Origin: Linum tenue | Taxonomy: Eukaryota; Streptophyta; Magnoliopsida; Malpighiales; Linaceae | Direction: 5' to 3' | NCBI GenBank assembly: GCA_946122785.1 | Contig: CAMGYJ010000010.1 | Coordinates: forward strand, 51,274,162-51,338,161 | DNA: 64,000 nucleotides | Part shown: positions 45,279 to 57,315 of the stretch, in pieces | Position numbering within the stretch: the first letter of the stretch is position 1 | Layout: the number at the start of each line of letters is the position of its first letter | Notes under the pieces: generated by a model | Databases searched by the model: none | Told to the model about the DNA's origin: nothing | Seen by the model: only the letters and a program-made list of their open reading frames with translations | Program-made: the position numbers and the translations under genes

Positions 45279-45525
45279 TTCTTCTTCTTTTTTGGGTGAT
45301 GATTCTCTCCTTGGGAAATGGTCCGTCGCGCGTCTCTCTCTTCTGTTCTGTTCTGTTCTGTTCTGTATAGTGATCCAATCCAGCTAACACAAGTAATGTA
45401 ATGAGTAATGACTGTGACATGATTTTATTTGCTTAAAATATTGATCCTCATATCTCTCTTACTTTGCTTAATAACAAACAATGCTAATAGTGATGCAATG
45501 AATCTTTTCAATTATTATATTATAT

Positions 45526-45575
<50 letters not shown>

Positions 45576-45730
45576 TGATAGTGATATCATCTAGAATTGG
45601 ACGGATGATGAGACACCTTACTCCTTGATCTTAGCCAAAAAGAACGGGAAAGGAAGGTATATGAGATACCTTATCCTGAAAAAGCTAAGCAAGACAAAAA
45701 GAGAAACAAGTTACCTCTCCTCTCATGGTA
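45279..45730. other. Upstream region of the intronless carboxylesterase
   Basis: The region holds the (TTCTG)n run and a long (TA)n microsatellite at about 45531-45573. No clear TATA box and no further gene. Confidence 0.4.
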
Positions 45731-46325
45731 AAACAAGGGTCAGATAAATGTCAAAATTTATTTCCCACTAAGTAACCTACTTACTAGATTGATTTGTTGT
45801 TTTCTTCATATTTCATTCATTTGTGTATATTCAGAAGGTAATATAAATTATTATATGGTAAAAAACGGAGATATTTAGAAAATTTGCTTGCATTTTCGGC
45901 ACTACTAGTAAATAGTAATTCTTATCAAAACATTGTGGTCATTGTTACCATGATTTGTTTCTAGTTGGATTTATTTGCATATGATCTTGTTTAACAAGTG
46001 ATTAGTTTCATTACAAAGTTTGAGCAACCAAACCCAGTGAAGGGGGTAAAACAAGGGTAAGATAAATGGCAAAATTTATTTCCCACTAAGTAACCTACTT
46101 ATTGGATTGATTTGTTGTTTCTTTTCATATTTCATTCATTTGTGTATATTCAGAAGGTAATGTAAATTATTATATGGTAAAAACCAGAAATATATAGGAA
46201 ATTTGCTTGCATTTTCATTACTACTAGTAAATAGTAATTCTTATCAAAACATTGTGGTCATTGTTACCATGATTTGTTTCTAGTTGGATTTATTTGCATA
46301 TGATCTTGTTTAACAAGTGATTAGT
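45731..46325. repeat. Direct duplication, two copies about 276 bp long, period 317 bp
   Basis: The copies start with AAACAAGGGT at 45731 and 46048 and run to GTGATTAGT near 46007 and 46325. They are nearly identical with scattered substitutions and contain no open frame of note. Immediately after the second copy is a run of 14 G (46326-46339). Confidence 0.85.
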
Positions 46326-46445
46326 GGGGGGGGGGGGGGAAATCTTGCACTAGACATCTATAGTAGACTTCATCAATCCAAAAGAAGCCTAATGAAAGTT
46401 CCAAACAGAAGGACTCCCAAACCCCACAAGATAGAAACTCTAGTC

Positions 46446-46637
46446 CAATGGCAGAGCCAAAAATTTGAATGAAGGGGGCTAAAAATTTACGTTCGAGATG
46501 TTTGAACCGGGGAGGGAGGTTAAAGCCTTACAACCTAATCCATTTTCCAAATTATAAAATTTACACATAAATTTACACGATTTTGAGAGTTGAGAGGAAC
46601 TATAGCCCCTTCTTGCTATAAGGTGGTTCCGTCACTG
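46446..46637. mobile_element. Short hAT-type MITE with CAG ends
   Basis: The left end is CAATGGCAGAGCCA and the right end, inverted, is CAGTGACGGAACCA; inner sequence AGGGGGCTA also pairs with TAGCCCCTTC. Flanks CTCTAGTC and CTCTAGCC match at 7 of 8 bases. At 192 bp it is the smallest of the hAT-like elements here. The CAG-NGGCGGAGCCA end type is shared with 47844-48436. Confidence 0.78.
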
Positions 46638-46715
46638 CTCTAGCCCACATATCAAAGATGGTAGAAGAAGGGTCACCCTCAAAAGGCCTTAGACAAAATT
46701 GCCCTCTATCGTCAT

Positions 46716-47418
46716 TAGGGGTGGGTATTGGGTGGGTCGGGTGGATTTTGACCATAAAATGCACCCACCCGCGCTTAAACGGATTGATAATTTTTAACCC
46801 ACCACCCACCCACATTTAGTCTCGGGTTGGGTCGGGCGGATGGTGGATGATGCGGGTGGGTTTGTGGGTTCACCCACATCACAATTTATATAATATAAAG
46901 GAGTCAACTAGACATGATAATAGGTGAAGAGAATCGTCGAGAGAAACCAGAAGTTGAAATAGGGCGAAAAATGTTGAATTAGTTCTTAAATTGGATAGAA
47001 ATTCTATTATGAAAGAGTTTTCTACAGATTGAGACGATTATTAGATGCAAGGAACTAAGGAAAATAATTCCACAAAGGAAAGAGCGTTGATCTAGGCACA
47101 AGAATTAGAGGAAAAAGTAAAGGGAAGAAGAGGGGATCTCTATTTGGAAGGTTGGCTTTGAGGTTCAAACTCCAGGAACAGTCCGAGTTTATATCTAACG
47201 TCTCCACTCTCCTCTCTCTAGCGCCAACGACTTTGATTTTTTTGCTGTTGGGTTGAGCGGGTCACCCGCACACTCACCCACAACCCACCCACCACCCGGC
47301 GGATGGCTTCCAGCGCAACCCGTCACCCACCCACAGACCCACCCACTTAACGAAATTCGGGTCAATGCTGGTGGGTCGGCCCAAACCCGCAGATGATCCG
47401 CCCGCATGCCCAGCCCTA
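46716..47418. mobile_element. hAT-type MITE with CCCACCCACC subterminal repeats
   Basis: The element runs from TAGGGGTGGGTATTGGG to CGCATGCCCAGCCCTA and is flanked by a perfect 8-bp duplication ATCGTCAT (46708-46715, 47419-47426). The ends are filled with GGGTGGGTCGG and CCCACCCACC words; the centre is purine-rich. No coding capacity. Confidence 0.9.
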
Positions 47419-47843
47419 ATCGTCATACATCTTTACTCTTTGTGTATAACGACTGTGACATTTAATCAGGACAGTGGTGGAAGGAGGAACCTGGAAACTA
47501 GTCAATATGTCAAATTCAGGACCGGAATTGTCTCATCTCTTCTTTTGGTGACAACCTTATATATCCTGCTCGGTGTAGCCATGGTGGCGTAGGCAAATGA
47601 GATTAACAAAATCTATACTGAGTTCGGAGGAGCCTCAGGACAACATATAAGCCGGCCTAAATCACGAGTCTTCTTCTCCAAGAATATATATGTTAGTTTG
47701 GGAGCAACTCTTAGTGCAACAATCGAGTTCCTGAAACCAAAAATTTGGGGCGGTACCTGGATTTTCGGGTGATCCATGATAGAGTTTCGAAAGCTACCTT
47801 CACTGAACTTATTGACAAGATTGATGCACGTACATCTGGCAGG

Positions 47844-48436
47844 CAGTGACTGAGTCAGGAAATTTATATAGGGTTGTCCTCTTTTAAAAATTAAATAAAT
47901 AATTAAATAATTTTAAATTAGAAAATATCTAATCAATACAAGTTACAATAAAAGTCTACGACGTGTTACAAAATATACTCAGTATCTGGACTGCTCAACA
48001 AATATCTCCATCTTACTATACAATCATTCACAAACTGATCATTTAATCAATTTCGAAACTTGTTCTTAAAGTTTCCCAAAACTAAATATGTTATTTCAAC
48101 ACTTGCAGTTGCAATCGGTAAAATCAATTACTTTGAGAAGCAAGTAAACCAATGGATATGATAGAATGGAGGGAATAAGGATAAACCGTAATCAGGTTCA
48201 ATTGTTAGATTTTCAAAATAATTGGGAGAAGGAATATCATTTTTACTATTAAACTAGTGTTTAAAATACAATAACAAATGAGTTGTGGTCTAATGAAAAA
48301 CATGTTTACTAATAATCTTATTATCCTAATTTAAATCACCTAGTCTACCACTTATATTTTTATCCACACGAAAACTACTACCGGGGGTTGAATAATCGTT
48401 ATCCCAAAAATTAGGGGTGTCCTGGCTCCGCCCCTG
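47844..48436. mobile_element. hAT-type MITE with CAG ends
   Basis: The left end CAGTGACTGAGTCAGGA and the right end, inverted, CAGGGGCGGAGCCAGGA form an imperfect pair, and GGGTTGTCC pairs with the inverse of GGGGTGTCC. A perfect 8-bp duplication CTGGCAGG flanks it (47836-47843, 48437-48444). The AT-rich interior has no gene. Confidence 0.88.
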
Positions 48437-48739
48437 CTGGCAGGGTGCATAGCCTGTGTTCATGAAGGAGCACAACTTACTCATAATCCTTGGATCTAAT
48501 TTAATATTTTAAATGGTATAAATTATGGGATGTTAAGTGTTTTTTTCTTTATTCCATTAGAGTGATGAGAATATCATGATATAAACGACATATAAAAGAA
48601 CTTCGAAGATGGGAATGGAATGCCTATAAGTCTATAATTATCCATAAACCATATGGTCAAGACTTAAACAATTTTATTGATAAAATATATTCAATTAAAA
48701 ATTGCTCAGAAAACACTTAATCAATAAGCCATGCTAGTT

Positions 48740-48873
48740 TGTTTCGACACTGTTTGTTCGTTGGTCTTCTTTTCGTCCTCTCTTCTTTTGTGTTCATGTT
48801 TTCGGGTGGCACCTCTGGTGCCCAGTTGTTTCAGACCTTTTATTTTAATTAAATTTTCACTTTCATCAAAAAA
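48740..48873 (+). mobile_element. 5'-truncated LINE insertion with 17-bp target duplication
   Basis: A 134-bp insert ends in ATTTTCACTTTCATCAAAAA, a poly(A) end typical of plant L1 3' regions. It is bounded by a perfect 17-bp direct repeat AATAAGCCATGCTAGTT at 48723-48739 and 48874-48890. Variable-length target duplication plus poly(A) is the signature of target-primed reverse transcription. The copy is severely truncated at its 5' end. Confidence 0.85.
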
Positions 48874-49318
48874 AATAAGCCATGCTAGTTGTTTTAAGAT
48901 AGATTATATAAATACACAATTAATTTGGTATTAGTAATTCCTACTCTCTTATATATTTTGTCCAAATCAAAATAACTAACAGTTTTATACGTGTCCGAAG
49001 CACACTATTCACTAAACTGAACAGTATAAATCGATTAGACAATAGACTAATACACCCAAAAAGAAGATATACCCTAGACCGACCGGCCCCTTGGTACTTC
49101 CAATTGTGTAACTGCGGACACTCCATTCTCCCTGTCTCCTTGCAAACCTTGTGGTTGTGGTTGTGGTTGCAGATGCTTCTCTAATCTCCCCTGCCCACCT
49201 CGCCTTATCTCTCTTCTTCATAACGCCATGGCGACCCGGGCAGAGCCTGACTCCATCACCGGCGGGTGGAAAACTGGATTCGGCTTCGGACTTTACGCGG
49301 CTCAGTCGCGGCATTAAT

Positions 49319-50444
49319 ATGATTCGGCGCCGGATGTCAAGAATTTGCCACAGCTCAATCGCACCAACTAATCAACATTCTATTCTTCCACCCTGCAAGA
49401 TGCAGAATCCCGCCTCACATGATCTGCTTCGATCCATCAAGGTATTAACTCTTGCTTCTCGGTTGTTTAATGGCTGAATTGCCGGGGTGTGGAATCCTTA
49501 TCGATGATTTTGATGACGATGACCAGTTACTCATCTTCTGATTTCTGAATGCTGATTTCCTGTCGTCGTGGGTAATTATTGACGAATCTGCTTCGAGCTT
49601 TTGTCTATTGATTTACGTGATTGTTTTTAGTTTTGAGGTACCGTTTTAACCCTAAGCTAGCCTGTTCGTAGTGTTGGATAGGGTTTTCGTTTTGTATTTT
49701 GAAGTACTGTGAAAGAATCCCAAATTTCTGTGAATGATCATCTTATGTGAAGAGCAGCCTTCAGCCTGTTATTATTCCCGGGGGTTGTTCCAATTAAATA
49801 TCTTGATTACGATCTTATCTGTATCCAACTTGATTTCATCTGGAGTTACAGGACATTATGTGTATTTTTCTGTTGCTTGTTCTATCTTGTCACAATATCC
49901 TCTGCTGGTTGGAATTTGGAAGAATGAACTCCAAAAATAATTCGCTGTTTGGCCCTTCAACTATAGGGGAACCTAAATGATCGTAAGAAGCTCCCTTTGT
50001 AAAGGAAGCTGCACTTGGGAGTTCTTAGATCTAGGACAGAGCCGACATTTGAGTTAAGAATTAGGGCAATAATTCTTAATCCAACTGCTAATTATATTCT
50101 TATGCTCTCGTTATTATCTGTCAATTCTTAAGCAAGTCGAATTAATTGTTTTCTGCAACCCCCACCGGCTGCAAGGAGTCCTGAGTATGCAGTTATTGAT
50201 TGCTCATGTATAAGAAGTTTGTTTTGGACGTACCATGGTGATCAAGCTAGTTAACCAATTAGATTTGGATGCCCCTTCATTTCCAATAGTATCCTACCGT
50301 TAAATATCTGCTAGGAAATGAATAACACCATTTATGCAATATTATGTGTCATGGGGGTGGGAATCTTGCCAATGCTCATGCAACATTTTTCTTTGCTGCT
50401 CTAAGTGCTTTCCATTCCCGCAGAACGATATCCTCCACTATTGA
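49319..50444 (+). CDS. Possible small spliced gene or non-coding transcript, 47 codons
   Basis: The stretch 49130-49441 is GC-richer than its surroundings and looks like a first exon ending in AAG followed by GTATTAAC. An ATG at 49319 gives 41 codons to that donor; joining to a CCCGCAG acceptor at 50423 adds AACGATATCCTCCACTAT and a stop, for 47 residues (MIRRRMSRICHSS at the start). A short upstream frame beginning MATRAEPDSITGG precedes it at 49228. I recognise no family. It may be a leader exon of a transcript whose coding part I cannot see, or a non-coding RNA. Confidence 0.2.
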
Positions 50445-51244
50445 TTTCCCCGTATCTAGTCATGTGGACTGCTAGTTGGCAAGTAGTTGCAAACTTGCGG
50501 ATGAATAGGTTCGACGTTATAACTTGCAAACCCTACATATTAGGATGTTCCTTTTGTGTCCGACTTTGTAATTGTTTGAGCACATGTAGATTTTTTGTTT
50601 TGTGTCATGTCTGTTTGTGCTTGTTATTTGGATGGAAATGAGATGGTGTCTTTCTCATCTTAACTGAAAATTTGAGATGATATCGCTGCTTTAATCCGTG
50701 TATGAACCAATTGATGAAAATTTCTCCTCGTCTTAAAGTAGATTATTGAGTTGCTGCTAATTGTGTGAGAGCAACATGGTGCAAGTCGTTTCATTCACTT
50801 CTGTGCTGCTTATATCTATCTTATATATGGAGTCTTAAGTCTAGTATTCTTTCTGTTCATATGTGACACTTAAGGTAAGAGCAGGCAAGGAAATGTATCA
50901 GAAGCTGCGTAAATCTTCAAAGTTTCCAACAAGTTGCACAAGAATATATTAAATAAAGAGGTATTTATGATACGCAAGGAGTAACAACTCTGAGCACATT
51001 GTCTTGCGATTCTAGCAATCATATATCCTCTTGTTTGAAACAGCTGAATTGGCTTGGTAGGTGTACTAGAGATCACTTCCATGGACGGCGACTATAAAAC
51101 AAAGCAATTCACTGAACGACGTACAGAAGTCAAAACTAAGGAAGAGCTTCCATTTCTCAAAGGTAAAAGAAAACGGAACAGGAAATCCTCAAATCCTAAA
51201 CCATGCTCTAGAAAAACAAGATTTACAACAAGAAGTTTTACAGG
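50445..51244. other. Spacer before the PHD-finger gene
   Basis: No recognised gene. The frame from 51054 (plus), MDGDYKTKQFTERRTEVK and a basic tail, may be chance; the same DNA would form the 3' untranslated region of the minus-strand PHD gene. Confidence 0.3.
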
Positions 51245-54013
51245 TTAGCCTACACTGAAAGTTACAGTTAGCTCATTACTTTCTACTTTTACTGCCGCAG
51301 CTTCAGCTTCCCTGCAAGTGGAGACATTGTCTTGGGAGGTAGAACCTTTAGATGACTGCTCAGTATTAGTAATGGAGCAGGATGATTTTTGGTCAGACCT
51401 TTGATGAGACAACAAGTTCATGCATCTAATACACATGAACTTATCAGGAGTTGGGTCACAATTTTCAATCCCAATACACCTTGTGTGCTGCCACACACCA
51501 CAGGAATCACAAGCCAACATCCTCTCGCCATCATCATCCTTTGCCCCACATGTGCAATCTACAGTCCAATTCTCTGTGCCCCTCTCCAGTCGGTAACGGT
51601 TGACTGCACTCTTGGAGGGGCATGTCCCTTTCACCTTCACTGCTCCAGTTGATCCAATCAGAAATTTTAGGGTAAAGGAATCTTCAACCAAGCCATAGTC
51701 AAGCAGTGCATCAACCTGAAGCCTTTTACACATGGCATATACTTCCCGAAATGCTTTAGCAGCTTCATTCTTTAGGTCCTCAACCGTAGCATTCCAAGGC
51801 AATACCAGTAGTTCTGGTGGTATTGTTGGATGATTCTCCTCTTTGAATTGGTCAGAAAGCTCTACCTGGCACATGAGGTAAATGCCTAATGGATTATTTA
51901 CAAGCTTTTGGTAAGGTTTGAAGTCCTTCATAAATTCTTTGCAGTCGGTAAGCTTAGTTGCAGCGTCAATCACTGTTTGCCTTGTAGTCGAGGGTCTGTA
52001 CTGCACCATGGTCTCAGGATTGACTAATGAATCAAATAAGAATTTCAGGTCACTTTTGACCTGCTGTCTTGAGGGATAGTTTGACTCAAGTGCTTGAAAT
52101 GGTGCGGAAGACACAGGCTCCAGCCTGTCGACAGATTTTAAGAAGCGTTGAAGTTTATCAAGCGGGGAAACAAAAAAAAAAAAAACAAAAGCAAGATCAT
52201 ATAAGGCTGAGACATTTATTTACCTGAATTCCACATCATAGGAGCTAGGGCTGCATCGGGCCTGGACCATCATGCAGTTTGATGCCAACTTTCCTCCTAG
52301 GTGTTTGAGGGAATAGTCGAGAAGCTCAGGAGAAGCTCTTTTGCACATGACACCCTTAAGTGTGTGCCTGGCTACCCACTTGGTCTCACTAGATGCTGCT
52401 GTCAACACCTTGATCATAGACTCTTGCAACTCTTCTACATCATTCCTTGACCAAGCACACAACACTCTTGAACTAGGGCAGCCTCCCAAATCACGTTTAA
52501 CTGTTGATACGGATTCTGATGTCGGCATGTTGCTTTCTTGTAACAGCCTCAGCAAGAAGGAAAAGAGGTCTTTCAGGGTCAGAAGCTCGGAGTTGGACAA
52601 TGACTTGTAGAACGAGATGGCAGCCTGCAAGCTTGTCCGTGGGCCACGGCCATGGAACAAAATCTGGTCTAATGGCACGCTTGAAAGGGTCTCAACTACT
52701 TGTCGGTAAGTCTCTGATGTTAGGCCATAGCTCCCGTTGCCAAATTCATAACCCCAGTTGCCATACCATGAATGCCCTTTAGTAATGGCATGAAGCAGCC
52801 TGTACTCTGTACCGTACTTGCGAGACACATCCATCACAGATACTTTCCTGTTTCACCAAAACAGTAGATGAGCTTGAGCTTACATTTTTGGTCTATATGG
52901 AAATGCAGAAGGGAGAGACAAGGGATGTAAAGGAGAGATCGATACCTGACTGAGAGAGAAGTGCAGAGCCTATCCCAGAAGTTCATGACATGGGTGCCGG
53001 TGAGAGTTTGAGAGCCACCTTCTTTGCCGTTGACCCTGAGGAGGTGACCATATCCATTGGAGTGCACGACGCCGTGAAGCAAGTGAGAGCTGTCCTCAAA
53101 CTGGGAGTAAACCCACTCCGCCAAATCATCAGTTGTAAGCACAAAGTCGCACCACTTGCACCTGCAAAATCAGCGGGAGGGGGAGATAGTTAGAGAGATG
53201 GAGAAGAAGCAAGGCTTGTAACAAAATTACAGCGTCGTCGTTCTGGCTCACCTGGACTCTGAGAGTTGGAGGGAGTTGCCACATCTGCTACACAGCTTCT
53301 GAAAGCCGTCGGAAGGGCTACCATTCGCCCTTATGATGAAATGGTAACGTTTCCGGCAAACCGGATGATTGCTCCAGCCTTCCTAGTTCACACCATTACC
53401 AACGCCCAATATTTAGAGCAGGAAGAATGTATTCATTTATTTGTTTCACCTCCAATTGTTGTTGTTGATATTATTATAATTCATTATTATTATTTTCTTG
53501 ATATATAAACTTATTAGAGGAGTCCTAATCGATCACGCTATGCCTCTTTTTTTTCCCATTTTGAGCAGGAAAAGGAAAAAACAAATAAGAGAGGAGGGAG
53601 GAAAAACGGGGAAGAAGGTCAAAAAGAAATTCGAGAAGGTGCGGGGGAGAAAAGAGGGCTGGCTCACCTACGACTCGGCACTGGTTGCAGTAAACAGATG
53701 CGCTAGATCTGGTAACATCTTCCTCGACAACATCGAGCGCGACAACAAGCGGCGAGAGATCTGGTCCGTCGACTAGATCGCCGACACGAAAGGCTGTCTG
53801 CCATGTGAGGAGTGAAGGGAAGAGGGACGGCGGGGAAGTGAGTCGGGCGTGGCGGGCGAGGAAGGCCTTCACCGTTTCCCTGAAGGGCCCCCCTCCTCCT
53901 GCCGATTCCGACGAAGAGTTGAGCTCTTCGCCAGGAAAGGTGAGGAAGTCGTGTAGATCGGCGGTGACCCTGTTCCTCCTGGCTCGTTTCAGCGGTCTGT
54001 TGTTCATCACCAT
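51245..54013 (-). CDS. PHD-finger protein of the MS1/MMD1 group (At1g33420-like)
   Basis: Five exons on the minus strand, 54013-53668, 53378-53252, 53161-52946, 52847-52224 and 52124-51245, join in frame to 730 residues; all introns are GT-AG. A Cys-rich N-terminal module crosses exons 1-3 (CNQCRVVGWSNHPVC, CSRCGNSLQL, CKWCDF). The middle has FWDRLC, then GTEYRLLHAITKGHSWYGNW, conserved in plant PHD proteins such as MALE STERILITY 1 and MMD1. The PHD finger lies near residues 628-672 with the order C-x1-C-x12-C-x2-C-x4-H-x2-C-x14-C-x2-C. The start MVMNNRPLKRARR and overall pattern are closest to Arabidopsis At1g33420. These nuclear proteins are thought to read chromatin; relatives act in meiocytes and tapetum. 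Role here is inference. Confidence 0.92.
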
Positions 54014-54394
54014 CCTAGTCTCCGTCGTGCTCGTTTGTGTGTGTCGAGAAAGAAACAGTGTGATCGTGACTGTGTTGGTGGGGACTGGGGAGGCGGCGGT
54101 GGTTGTCTAGGTTTTGCTGGGGGCGGAGGGTTTTAGAGAGAAGAATGACGGAGCAGCGAGCGGGGGGTTACTTTAAATTACCCTCATTAATTACTGACTT
54201 GTTCCGTAGACGAATCGAAATTGGAGAAGGAGAGGAAAAACTGGAGGAGTGGGGATGAGAGATAAGAGACACTGAGATAGAGGGCGAGAGAGGCGGTTTG
54301 CTCTCGTCTATGTTCTAATCGGATTTGGAGAATGTGTATGTAGGAATGGGCTGTTAGGATATTTCTCCACCGACTTATTAAAAAAAAAAATTAT
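54014..54394. promoter_or_regulatory. Leader and promoter region of the PHD-finger gene
   Basis: GC-rich leader sequence extends to about 54170, then purine-rich DNA. No strong TATA box is visible. The promoter is cut short about 380 bp upstream of the start by the transposon nest. Confidence 0.35.
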
Positions 54395-54734
54395 TCAACT
54401 ATTTTTTAGGCCTATACTAAAAACTTTCGCGTTTCTAACAATAATAGCAATTTTGGAGAAATACCACTTATAGATATAGGTATCGTTCGAAGGGGTCGAG
54501 ACGGGTTCAATTAGGTTGCAGGTTAGTTGGATTTCGAGTTCGTCGGTTGCGGGTTCATCGGTTTGGATTCAATCGGGATCGGGTTCAATCGGGTTGCGGG
54601 TTCATCGGGCCGGGCAAGTTGCGGGCTGTACGGGATAGCGCATCGAGTTACTAACTCCTTACTCACTACCAACTTACACATGTTATTACACTAATTTAAA
54701 ATATTTTTCACAATTTATAACCAACTTCTTTCTA

Positions 54735-54788
<54 letters not shown>

Positions 54789-55798
54789 TTAATTAAAAAA
54801 AACTAGTCAAAATGTTGAATCAATTTGTATGATTCGCAAATTTGTCATGTAATTAATCATAATTAGTAAAGTGCACTAGATAATAGTAATGGCGATATCA
54901 AAATTTGCAACTAATAGACACTATTAGCAATCCAAACAAAACACCACTCTAAAAACAAACAAGAAAACACTTTTTCTTATCTCAACATTTTTTTTGCGAC
55001 AATATAGATCATTCCAAACGAAAATTGGACCGCATTTTGGAGCGAGAATGAAGAAGTTGGGCGGCAATATATATCAAGCAAAAAGAAAATTGAGCGGCTA
55101 TACAACGGGAAGCAAAATTGAGTAAAAAAAAACATGAATTATATATAAAATAAATTACAAGCTTAATTCTCAGTGAAGTATAAACTTTTTCTTTAACAAA
55201 AAAAATATATAAATCAAGGTTCATGGAATATTTTTGCAAGTCGTTTTCAATCAATAATCATAATTTATATCCATATGCAAAATCTAGACAAGACACTAAA
55301 TATAAACAACAGTTTATGGGAGATGAAAATCGGGCTTACTATTAAAGGAATTGAAACGTTGGTGGGTCGAATTGGGGGGAATTTTCCCTCATTAGATTTT
55401 CATTTTGGTAGGGACAAATTGTATAGTGAAAGCAAAATGAGAAGAACGAAAAGTGGGGAGGGAATCATTGGAGAAGTGAAATGTTGGGATGAAGATATCA
55501 AAATTCGAGGGGGAAAGTTTCCCACCTAAATGAAAATGAGGTGAGAGAATTAGCGAGTAAGATTAAGTTTCCAGCCTAAATGTAAAATAATATGTATTTG
55601 AGATAAGATAACTATTTACATGTTCTCAAAATCTACTATATCAAGTCATGCCTATAAGCTATAGTAAAGTTTGTTATAGAGTATAGAAAATATTTTAGTC
55701 ACTAAATGTTACACTCCTAAATCATCATATGTAAACATTGTGATAATCAAATCGATAATTAATTAAACTCGTAAACCATCATATGTAAACATTGTGAT

Positions 55799-56825
55799 TA
55801 GGAGTGGTAACCGGTAAACCGACGGTATCGGTATACGGTGACCAAAACATAGCATCCGGTATACCGTATTCTATCCGGTTATTAACGACGGTTAGCCGGT
55901 AAACCGTATACCGGAAATCACCTCACTTATTGCAAAATAAGAACCCTTTTCATGCCTGCCTCTCGCAATTAGGGAATCCTTTCCCTCTCTCCTTCTCTCC
56001 GCCTTCGCCACAGACAGTCACCATCCTTCTCTCCTTCTTTTCTTACCCTGTTACAAATCGAAGTCATAACTAAAAAAAATGTCAAACTTCTCCATATTGT
56101 CGAGGTCTTCTCTCCTTCTCTTCTCTTCTCTTTAAGGATGACGCGTTTGGGAACTACGCATGTCATTGGGTCCGGCGGAGGTGCTGAGGTGGCGGTGAGG
56201 GAGGGTCAATTGAGCCCTTCTTCATCATCGAAATGGGTCACTGAATCACCAGATTCAGCGCCATGCAAAGGAGGCCTTCCTTTTCTTCTTCATCCCATTC
56301 GATTCCAGATTTGCCAGCCAGAGAAGGGCAGCGCCGCTGGTGGCTGGTTGAAGCCCCACCACAGAGCAGCAACAACATCTACTCGATTGTGATTGTGAAT
56401 GTTAATTTGTTTTCCCGTGACGGGATTGCAATAAGAGTTTGCGAGATTGGTGATTGGTCGGAATTGCAGATGGATGGAAGGGATAGAGAAAGGAAGAGCG
56501 AAGGAAGCGGCGGCTGCGGGAGTTGTCGGTGCCAAGGCGGCGGCGGGGGTGGTGGGAGGGAATGCGGAGGGAGTGGTGGGATCAAAAGCGGCGGTGGTGG
56601 AAGAATGGATCGGTCCATTCGGTGTGTAAGGGTTTGCGAGATTGGGATTTCAGAGTTGGAGCGGAACAAGAGTCGGTAAACGAGCAACCAGATTGCTAAC
56701 CGGTAACCGAGCAACCGGTTAGTCGGTATACCGACAAGCAACCGGTATCGGTATCCGAAGGTAGTTTGACACAAATCGGTATACCGATAACCGGTTAATC
56801 GGTAACCGACTGATTACCACCCCTA
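55799..56825. mobile_element. hAT-type element with ACCGGTAAACCG repeats and exon-like interior
   Basis: The ends are TAGGAGTGGTAACCGGT and GACTGATTACCACCCCTA. A perfect 8-bp duplication ATTGTGAT flanks it (55791-55798, 56826-56833). ACCGGTAAACCG and GGTATACCG words fill both sides. The interior (about 55950-56690) is GC-rich and has overlapping frames of 80-140 codons on both strands with no known domain, resembling captured host leader or exon sequence. Confidence 0.9.
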
Positions 56826-56856
56826 ATTGTGATAAGCTTTCTCTCTTCTTTCTCTT

Positions 56857-57315
56857 AAAAAGATGAAAATACAAAAAAAATTTCCTTTTCTTTCCGTAAA
56901 TAAAAAAACATCAAAATTTTCCACTCTTCTCTCTTCCTATAAATCAAAAGCACCAAAACTTAAAGAACTAGATTTTTCTCTTCTTTTTTTTCTCAAAAAG
57001 TTGAAAACATTAAAAAAAATCACTTCTTTCACTTCCTATAAACCAAAGCACAAAAATTGTCCATTCTTTCTTTTCCCAAAACTTGAAGCATCAAATTTTC
57101 CTATTTTTTTTCTCCAAAATGTTGAAAACACCAATATTTTCCATTTCTTTATCTTCCTACAAACCAAAATACCAAAAGTCCCCTTCTTTCTTTTCTAAAA
57201 AATTTAAGCACCAAAGTTCCCTATTCTTTTTCCTCAAAAAGTTGAAAATACCAAAAAATTTCACTTCTTTCTTTTCCTATAAACCAAAGCATCAAAACTC
57301 CCCCTTGTTTCTTTC
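56857..57315. repeat. Degenerate tandem repeat of about 121-135 bp, nearly four copies
   Basis: Units begin with AAAAAGTTGAAAACACCAAA-like sequence near 56857, 56994, 57115 and 57236. Each contains CTTCCTATAAACCAAAGCA and a T-rich TTCTTTCTTTTC block. The array lies within the large hAT-like element. Frames read through it are repeat artefacts. Confidence 0.75.
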
